From contig JAGLBU010000149.1 of NCBI GenBank assembly GCA_023146575.1, positions 1 to 7,616 of the forward strand: 7,616 nucleotides of DNA, in the 5' to 3' direction. Positions 1 through 4,916 of the stretch are shown here, in pieces. How positions within the stretch are numbered: the stretch's first letter is position 1; every line of letters starts with the position of its first letter. Position numbers and translations under genes: made by a program. The DNA comes from Methylococcales bacterium. GTDB lineage: Bacteria > Pseudomonadota > Gammaproteobacteria > Methylococcales > Methylomonadaceae. The notes under the pieces are model-generated. The model had not been told where the DNA came from and searched no databases. It was given only the letters and a program-made list of their open reading frames with translations.

Positions 1-1060
1 AAGATAAATAAATCTCACAGCCTGTGATGGTATCTTTACGTTGCGACGATTGATTAATAAGGTCAATTTTATTATAAACCGTGATTAAAGGAATATTTTT
101 CGGCAGACTATTTAACAATTCTATATCGGTTTTTTTTTCTTTAACATCAATTAATAAAACAATACAATCGGCTTTTATTAATTCTTGACGCGCTCGGCGG
201 ATACCTTCTTGTTCGATGGGGTTATTACTGTCGCGTAATCCTGCGGTATCAATAATGTGTAAGGGCATTCCTTCAAGCTGAATTCGCTCCCTTAATACAT
301 CCCGAGTTGTACCTGCTATATTGGTCACAATCGCCGCTTCATAGCCTGCTAATGCGTTTAATAAGCTTGATTTTCCTGCATTGGGTTTGCCTGCTAATAC
401 TACGGTCATACCATCGCGTAATAATCGTCCTTGTTCTGCGGTTTTTTGAATGGTTTGAATTTTTTTAGATAAGGTGGTTATTTTAGTTTCAACCATCCCA
501 TCGCCTAAAAAGTCAATTTCTTCATCCACAAAATCAATCGCCGCTTCCACATAAATTCTAAGCTGAGTCAGTTCATCAACTAAAGCATTAATTTGTTCTG
601 AAAATACCCCTTGCATGGATTTCTGCGCGGAACGAACTGATTGCTCGGTACTACTTTCGATTAAATCGGCAATAGCTTCGGCTTGGGTTAAATCCAGTTT
701 GTTATTTAAAAAAGCCCGTTCGGTAAATTCACCTGCATTGGCTAATCGTGCGCCTAAAGCCAATACACGGCGTAATAGCATTTCTAAAACTACCGCGCCA
801 CCATGCGCTTGTATTTCGATTACATCTTCGCCTGTGTAAGAGGCTGGGGATGGGAAAAACAAACAAATACCTGAATCTAAAACCTGAGTTTGATCTTCAT
901 AAAAAGAACTAAAATGGGCAAAGCGAGGCGTGAGTGTTTTATGCGTTGTTAAGTTTAAGGCTATGGCTTTCGCGTTGTTTCCTGATAGGCGAATAATACC
1001 TACGCCCCCGTTTCCAGAAGCTGTGGCAATTGCGGCAATGGTATCGGGTGTTTCGATCAT
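1..1060 (-). CDS. mnmE: tRNA modification GTPase MnmE (TrmE), C-terminus cut by window edge
   Basis: MnmE is a cytoplasmic GTPase that, with MnmG, makes the 5-(carboxymethyl)aminomethyl group on wobble uridine 34 of certain tRNAs. My translation from the ATG at 1060 gives 353 residues without a stop to the left edge; the family is about 450 aa, so the C-terminal helical part and its FCIGK-type motif are outside. The N-terminal formyl-tetrahydrofolate-binding domain (about 1-120) starts with the family-typical [11 protein letters not shown]. The conserved [20 protein letters not shown] stretch lies at 110-129. The G domain is intact: G1 GKPNAGKS at 224-231, GTTRD at 250-254, DTAG at 271-274, NKID at 330-333. 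The start overlaps the stop of the upstream nuclease-like gene as ATGA and has no clear Shine-Dalgarno, suggesting translational coupling. A run of nine A (sense strand) at 138-130 encodes the lysine stretch near residue 309. Identification is firm. Confidence 0.97.
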   Translation of the reverse strand, partial: MIETPDTIAAIATASGNGGVGIIRLSGNNAKAIALNLTTHKTLTPRFAHFSSFYEDQTQVLDSGICLFFPSPASYTGEDVIEIQAHGGAVVLEMLLRRVLALGARLANAGEFTERAFLNNKLDLTQAEAIADLIESSTEQSVRSAQKSMQGVFSEQINALVDELTQLRIYVEAAIDFVDEEIDFLGDGMVETKITTLSKKIQTIQKTAEQGRLLRDGMTVVLAGKPNAGKSSLLNALAGYEAAIVTNIAGTTRDVLRERIQLEGMPLHIIDTAGLRDSNNPIEQEGIRRARQELIKADCIVLLIDVKEKKTDIELLNSLPKNIPLITVYNKIDLINQSSQRKDTITGCEIYLS

Positions 1061-1653
1061 ATTTTATGGTGTGAAATATTAAATACCCAATTTAATCGGT
1101 CAAATATATCTTGTAAATTTATGGTTGCTGAAAATATTGTTGGATCGCGGATGAATATAGACTTTTTTAAGTAAGCAAACTGCCATGTATTCCCTGTAGT
1201 GACGATGCCATAACAGGTTTTTTGACCTTGCATGGAAGCGGCTACCATTTCCGCTAAAGCTTGTGTCCACCCCTCATCAAAGTTATCTTTTTTCGCTTCA
1301 ATAATACACACAGGTGGAATACCCATATCGCCATATTTTGTTTTTTCCGCAATTAAATAATCAGGTTCACCGACTAAACCTTTTTCTTTATCAACATTAT
1401 AAGGGACATGCGACCAAATTTTTAAGCGGTCATATTGGTCGGCAACCAGTTCTAAAATCGGGCTAATAATACGTTCGCAGATGGTGGTTTCATTGAAAAA
1501 GTTGAGCTTATCTGATAATTTTTGTTCCAAACGCTTGAAATCAGCAAGAGGAATGTTAATGTCTAATGTTTCAACAAATACTTTATTGTCACTGACTTCA
1601 ATATCAAATAATCGCGCCACTTCTGAAACGGATTTAAAGTGACCATAAGCCAT
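1057..1653 (-). CDS. PD-(D/E)XK nuclease-like protein (HsdR N-terminal-like), 198 aa
   Basis: Function is unknown; the fold is inferred from motifs. Visible signature: Glu candidates in the helix around residues 55-60 ([17 protein letters not shown]), then GEPDYLIA with Asp98, then CIIEAKKDN with Glu119 and Lys121, then WTQALAEM with Gln131. This spacing (D, ~20 residues, ExK, then a Q in the next helix) matches the PD-(D/E)XK nuclease superfamily, and the layout resembles the N-terminal nuclease domain of type I restriction R subunits. There is no helicase motor, no methyltransferase and no specificity subunit next to it. The stretch [14 protein letters not shown] near 151-164 resembles stand-alone proteins of this kind that carry no known role. 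The start ATG at 1653 has a strong AGGAG six bases upstream. The stop overlaps the mnmE start by 4 bp. It lies between yidC and mnmE, which are usually adjacent, so it looks like an insertion into a housekeeping cluster. Whether it cleaves DNA is unproven. Confidence 0.8.
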   Translation of the reverse strand: MAYGHFKSVSEVARLFDIEVSDNKVFVETLDINIPLADFKRLEQKLSDKLNFFNETTICERIISPILELVADQYDRLKIWSHVPYNVDKEKGLVGEPDYLIAEKTKYGDMGIPPVCIIEAKKDNFDEGWTQALAEMVAASMQGQKTCYGIVTTGNTWQFAYLKKSIFIRDPTIFSATINLQDIFDRLNWVFNISHHKI

Positions 1654-1659
1654 AAAATG

Positions 1660-1664
1660 CTCCT
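1660..1664 (-). promoter_or_regulatory. Strong ribosome binding site of the nuclease-like gene
   Basis: AGGAG on the minus strand, six bases before the ATG at 1653. It fixes the start of the 198-aa gene and is the best Shine-Dalgarno in the whole minus-strand cluster. This suggests the gene is initiated independently rather than coupled to yidC. Confidence 0.8.
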
Positions 1665-1685
1665 AAATTTGAATAGTGTGTTCAT

Positions 1686-1719
1686 AAAAAATGCCGAACA
1701 CGTTCACCGTATTCAGCAT
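1686..1719 (-). terminator. Rho-independent terminator after yidC
   Basis: On the minus strand ATGCTGAATACG (1719-1708) pairs over all 12 positions, including two G-U pairs, with CGTGTTCGGCAT (1702-1691). The loop is GTGAA (1707-1703). A run of U follows directly: the final base of the stem plus five more at 1690-1686. It starts 26 bases after the yidC stop. It should end most transcripts from the rpmH promoter before the nuclease-like gene and mnmE. It is not bidirectional, because no T run follows the stem on the plus strand. Confidence 0.88.
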
Positions 1720-1744
1720 CTTAGTGTCGCGCTAAAGCCTGCGC

Positions 1745-3472
1745 TTAATTAGTTTCAGCGGTAATCTTTCGAGTAATATACGATTGTTGAATAATCGACA
1801 AGGTATTATTGCAAATCCAGTATAAAACCAACCCTGAAGGGAAGAACAAGAAGAAAAAAGTGAACATAATCGGAAACATTTGCATCACTCGTGCTTGTAC
1901 AGGGTCTATCGGTGGCGGATTTAAGCTTTGTTGAATCTTCATAGTAATACCGTATAAAATTGGCAATACATAGAAGGGATCTTGTGAGGATAAATCTGTG
2001 AGCCAGCCAATAAAAGGCGCTTGACGCAATTCAACGGTTTCAATTAAAACCCAGTATAAGGAAATAAACACAGGGATTTGCACCATTATCGGCAAACACC
2101 CCCCGAGCGGATTGACCTTTTCCTTTTTATACATCGTCATCATTTCGGTATTAAATCGTTGACGATCGTCCGCATATTTCTCTTTTAATTCTTTTAGTCT
2201 AGGCTGAATTTTACGCATTCTCGCCATAGAGCGATAACTGGCTTGCGACAATGGAAAGAACAGTAGTTTTATGCAAAAGGTGACGCATAAAATCGAGAAG
2301 CCCCAGTTACCAATGTGACCATGAAACCAGTTGAGTCCTGCGTAAATATATTTCCCAAAAAACGTTAACCAACCATAATCGACCGTTAACTCTAACCCTG
2401 GTGAAATTTCTTCCATCATCGGTTGAATTTTAGGGCCTGCAAATAATTGAGCTTTTAAAACCGCTTGCGTACCTGCGGCAACGGTAATTTCAGGTGAATA
2501 CGAACCAATGACATAACGCCAATCTTTTAACTCTTTGGTGTAAAAGGTGTTTTCTGAATCCGCAGGCGGTACCCATAATGCACCAAAGTAATGTTGAATA
2601 TAACCACTCCAGCCACCGACGGTTTTTACCTCTAGTTTTTCCTCCGCCATTTCCTCGAAGTCAATCTTTTGATATTTGTCTTCTTCGGTATAAAACACGC
2701 CACCTGTATAGGTTCTGATGAAGGTGTTCTTTTTTTCTTCTTCGTAAGGGCGTTTTTGGAATTGACTGTATTGACGACCAACCCATGCTTTATCGGTATT
2801 ATTATTCAACGTTTGGCTGAGTTGAATGTTATAACTGCCGCGTGTAAATGTTAGTGTTTTGGTAACGGATAAACCTTGACCATTTGTCCACGTTAATGGA
2901 ATGCTTAGGCTATCTTCACCCACTGCCATTTCGTAGCTATTTTTTTCAGCGGTAAAAGGCTCGTGATGGTTAGGCGCTTTAGCTGAATCTTTATCGGCAA
3001 TCAAACCACTTTGGGCTAAATATAATTTTTCAACACTGCTATCAAATAAACGAATCGGTGTAATGTTGGTTTCACTCGGTGTCAAGCCAACCATATTCAT
3101 AAGTTTGGTGACAACGGTGTTTTCTTTTTCGGTGGGGTATTGAACTAAATCAAGATTAAGCAGTGTGCCACCTTGCATGTCAATTTCCAATGCAAAGACA
3201 TCGGTTTTAACTTTAATCAAGTTGCCTGATTGAACTTTTGCCAACGGAACAGAGGTATCAGCGGTTTGAGGCTGCGCCTGTGTTTGTACTTGTGGTGTGA
3301 CAGGTCTATTGCCATCAACATCAAGCGGTAACTCTTCCCTGTTTTCAACCACAGGTAATTCTATTTTATTAATGTCGGGTTTCGGGTAAACATAATCAAT
3401 TTGCCATGCCTCCCACATCATATAACCGATCATTGCTAAGGCAAGGATCAGTATAAATCTAATATTATCCAT
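1745..3472 (-). CDS. yidC: Membrane protein insertase YidC
   Basis: YidC inserts and folds inner-membrane proteins, alone or with SecYEG. The start chosen is the ATG at 3472 (MDNIRFIL), giving 575 aa; an in-frame TTG at 3484 would add four residues but the family starts with this MD-type N-terminus. A first membrane segment (about residues 5-20) is followed by a Q/P-rich linker (about 55-75) and the large periplasmic beta domain (about 80-345) typical of Gram-negatives. The conserved insertase domain covers about 365-570 with five membrane segments. It includes NPLGGC at 454-459, VELRQAPF near 480-487 and FPSGLVLYW near 544-552. The groove position that is Arg366 in E. coli is Lys402 here ([10 protein letters not shown]), which keeps the positive charge. 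The gene overlaps the yidD stop by 8 bp and lacks a good Shine-Dalgarno, so coupling to yidD is likely. A strong terminator follows. Confidence 0.98.
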   Translation of the reverse strand: MDNIRFILILALAMIGYMMWEAWQIDYVYPKPDINKIELPVVENREELPLDVDGNRPVTPQVQTQAQPQTADTSVPLAKVQSGNLIKVKTDVFALEIDMQGGTLLNLDLVQYPTEKENTVVTKLMNMVGLTPSETNITPIRLFDSSVEKLYLAQSGLIADKDSAKAPNHHEPFTAEKNSYEMAVGEDSLSIPLTWTNGQGLSVTKTLTFTRGSYNIQLSQTLNNNTDKAWVGRQYSQFQKRPYEEEKKNTFIRTYTGGVFYTEEDKYQKIDFEEMAEEKLEVKTVGGWSGYIQHYFGALWVPPADSENTFYTKELKDWRYVIGSYSPEITVAAGTQAVLKAQLFAGPKIQPMMEEISPGLELTVDYGWLTFFGKYIYAGLNWFHGHIGNWGFSILCVTFCIKLLFFPLSQASYRSMARMRKIQPRLKELKEKYADDRQRFNTEMMTMYKKEKVNPLGGCLPIMVQIPVFISLYWVLIETVELRQAPFIGWLTDLSSQDPFYVLPILYGITMKIQQSLNPPPIDPVQARVMQMFPIMFTFFFLFFPSGLVLYWICNNTLSIIQQSYITRKITAETN

Positions 3473-3698
3473 TTTTTTTACCAATTTTTTCAGGAACGGG
3501 ATCCAGTCCCCCAGGATGAAATGGGTGGCATCTTAATAAGCGTCTAAGCGTCAAGTAGCTCCCTTTTATCGAGCCATGCAAAGTAATCGCTTCAATTGCA
3601 TAACCTGAACAGCTTGGATGAAATCGGCAGTGATTGCCTAATAAGGGACTTATAAAAAGCCCATAGAATTTCAGTAAGACTATGAGCGCTGATCGCAT
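3465..3698 (-). CDS. yidD: Membrane protein insertion efficiency factor YidD
   Basis: A small 77-aa protein of the YidD (former DUF37/haemolytic) family, which sits at the inner face of the membrane and helps YidC-dependent insertion. The N-terminal 20 residues are hydrophobic with basic residues, fitting membrane attachment. The family signature is clear: [20 protein letters not shown] (14-33), then [18 protein letters not shown] (52-69), with conserved cysteines at 24, 30 and 57. The length is near the family norm of about 70-90 aa. The ATG at 3698 lies inside the end of rnpA (19-bp overlap) and the TAA lies 8 bp inside yidC, so it is part of a tightly coupled unit. The last codons contain an eight-A run that also supplies the A of the yidC start codon. 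Confidence 0.97.
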   Translation of the reverse strand: MRSALIVLLKFYGLFISPLLGNHCRFHPSCSGYAIEAITLHGSIKGSYLTLRRLLRCHPFHPGGLDPVPEKIGKKNG

Positions 3699-4048
3699 TT
3701 TTCGATTAATTTATGCCAATGTTTTATGAGTGATTTTGTTAAAACAACTGTGGAGGTTTTTGCAGCATCTCGTCGTGCAAGGACGACAATATCAAGCGTC
3801 CCAATTTGATGCTGTTGTAATCTAAAACTTTCTCGAGCGACACGCTTAATTTTATTTCGGTCAACGGCTTTTTTAATATTTTTTTTAGCAATTGCAAGCC
3901 CCAGCCGAGGCTGTTCAAATGAATTATTAATCGCTAACAATGTAAAATATCGATCAGTTGATTTTACAGGATCGCTAAAAACATTTTGAAAATCGGCAGG
4001 GGTTTTTAAGCGTAATGTCGGGGGAAAGCTAAAGCCTTGAGGCGACAA
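3680..4048 (-). CDS. rnpA: Ribonuclease P protein component, TTG start
   Basis: RnpA is the basic protein subunit of RNase P; it binds the catalytic RNA and the 5' leader of precursor tRNAs. The 122-aa product has the family core: [17 protein letters not shown] near the N-terminus (compare FPRELRLL in E. coli), [11 protein letters not shown] (47-57) and the RNKIKR form of the RNR motif at 64-69, followed by ARESFR. The start must be the TTG at 4048. The preceding in-frame codon is the rpmH stop TAA, and no ATG or GTG occurs before the conserved core. No Shine-Dalgarno is visible, so translation probably depends on ribosomes finishing rpmH. The TAG stop lies 19 bp inside yidD. Length and motifs fit the family well. 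Confidence 0.96.
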   Translation of the reverse strand: MSPQGFSFPPTLRLKTPADFQNVFSDPVKSTDRYFTLLAINNSFEQPRLGLAIAKKNIKKAVDRNKIKRVARESFRLQQHQIGTLDIVVLARRDAAKTSTVVLTKSLIKHWHKLIEKCDQRS

Positions 4049-4183
4049 TTAAAGTGCTAATTTAGCACGACCTTTGGCTCTGCGTGCGTTAATGACGTTA
4101 CGACCCCCTTTTGTAGCCATTCTGGCACGAAAACCATGGGTACGCGCACGTTTAATTTTACTGGGTTGATAAGTTCTTTTCAT
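4049..4183 (-). CDS. rpmH: 50S ribosomal protein L34
   Basis: L34 is a very basic small protein of the large ribosomal subunit. Reading the minus strand from the ATG at 4183 gives 44 residues beginning [20 protein letters not shown], followed by [20 protein letters not shown] and ending KLAL. This is the full-length L34 pattern; the family is about 44-47 aa. It is the first gene of the operon that continues with rnpA, yidD and yidC. Its TAA is followed immediately, in the same frame, by the rnpA TTG. A modest AGG lies 11 bases upstream of the ATG. An additional ATG-TCA-TGA triplet set overlaps the start (see findings). Confidence 0.98.
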   Translation of the reverse strand: MKRTYQPSKIKRARTHGFRARMATKGGRNVINARRAKGRAKLAL

Positions 4184-4235
4184 GACATTTAAGACCTGAA
4201 GTTGCGTTTAATAAAAACGGATAAAAAGACGAGGG

Positions 4236-4265
4236 ATAATAAGATAAATTAGCACTATTTGTCAA
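4236..4265 (-). promoter_or_regulatory. Sigma70-type promoter for rpmH-rnpA-yidD-yidC
   Basis: On the minus strand a perfect -35 TTGACA (4265-4260) is followed after 18 bases by TATTAT (4241-4236), one mismatch from TATAAT. An overlapping TTATTA would give a 17-base spacer but fits the -10 less well. Transcription would begin near 4229, giving a leader of about 45 bases before the rpmH ATG. This is the only strong promoter match I found in the window, and it is correctly placed for a highly expressed ribosomal operon. Confidence 0.82.
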
Positions 4266-4483
4266 TGTTATTACTTAATGGGCAGGGCAATCGGGTTTAA
4301 AAATACTTGCCTTTATGGCGTATACGAGAGGAAAAGTATAGTTATTTGTGATTTAAAAATGATAGTTCAACCAATAGCTTCAATTATTCACCATTTTTCA
4401 GGAATTAACCGACCCAAGAAGAGACCTACATAAAAAGAATAAACTTTCGGACATGTTTTTTATTACCCTTTGCGCGGTTATCT
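4266..4483. other. Non-coding stretch between rpmH promoter and transposase remnant
   Basis: No convincing gene, RNA or repeat array is visible on either strand. The frame of the transposase remnant stays open back to about 4409 (after a TAA at 4406-4408), but the residues read there do not resemble IS110 proteins. In other gammaproteobacteria the space upstream of rpmH often holds oriC and DnaA boxes. Here I find only one imperfect match (TTATTCACC at 4384-4392) and no cluster. The left limit of the insertion-sequence remnant probably falls within or at the end of this stretch. Confidence 0.5.
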
Positions 4484-4879
4484 GTGGAGCGAACAACTGC
4501 GTTACCATTGATGCACCGGGGTGTCGGAAAAGTTGTCTCCTTCAACTTACTCGCCAATATGCCTGAATTGGGATTAATTAGTGGTAAGCAAGCCGCCTCT
4601 TTAGTTGGAGTTGCGCCGATTAATCGAGAAAGTGGAAGCTTTCAAGGCAGGCGATCAACAAAGGGCGGACGTTATCAAGTCAGAACCGTTTTGTTCATGG
4701 CAATGATGTCAATCATACAATCAAACCCTGTTTTTAAAGCAAAATATCAGCAATTATTAGCCTCAAGAAAACCGAAAAAAGTTGCCATAATTGCCTGCGT
4801 TAAAAAGATGATTGTTATCCTAAACTCTATGGTGCGAGACGGTGTTCACTGGGATCCTGAGCATGTCAAGCCCCGATAG
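4484..4879 (+). pseudogene. IS110-family transposase, C-terminal fragment
   Basis: The 131 residues readable from a GTG at 4484 match the C-terminal (Transposase_20) domain of IS110/IS1111 DNA recombinases. Matches are HRGVGKVVSFNLLANMPELG (11-30), AASLVGVAPINRESGSFQGR (37-56), TKGGRYQVRTVLFMAMM (59-75), KPKKVAIIACVKKMIVILN (96-114) and a typical DGVHWD end. The serine of the conserved SG pair (Ser50 here), expected to be the catalytic one, is kept. Intact proteins are roughly 300-400 aa. The whole N-terminal RuvC-like DEDD domain is missing, and I cannot find it in another frame upstream. The GTG is therefore probably not a true start, and the gene should be non-functional for transposition. 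IS110 elements lack long terminal inverted repeats, so the ends of the remnant cannot be marked by eye. It stops 37 bp from the convergent glycosyltransferase gene. Confidence 0.88.
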
Positions 4880-4916
4880 GACTTTGAGAATTACATCATT
4901 TTGCACAAGATAAGTT

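Noticed and set aside
615..839. 74-codon open frame on the plus strand
   Set aside because: It lies antisense inside mnmE, which is fully supported by motifs; the product resembles nothing and has no ribosome binding site worth noting.
1678..1701. Alternative 6-bp pairing GTGTTC/GAACAC that would trap the terminator U run, like an anti-terminator
   Set aside because: Far weaker than the 12-bp terminator stem, with a 12-base loop; no leader peptide or ligand-binding structure supports attenuation.
2669..2854. 61-codon open frame on the plus strand
   Set aside because: Antisense to the periplasmic domain of YidC; a chance frame.
3473..3484. TTG at 3484 as the yidC start
   Set aside because: It would add only M-V-K-K before the standard MDNIR start and has no better ribosome binding site; the ATG at 3472 is preferred.
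4286..4311. Inverted repeat GGCAA...TTGCC upstream of the rpmH promoter
   Set aside because: Only five base pairs with a 16-base loop; expected by chance and too far from the -35 to assign as an operator.
4384..4392. DnaA-box-like TTATTCACC
   Set aside because: A single copy with one mismatch, no neighbours and no AT-rich unwinding repeats, so no support for an origin.
4359..4433. 24-codon plus-strand frame starting MIVQPIAS
   Set aside because: No ribosome binding site, no similarity recognised, and length expected by chance in AT-rich DNA.
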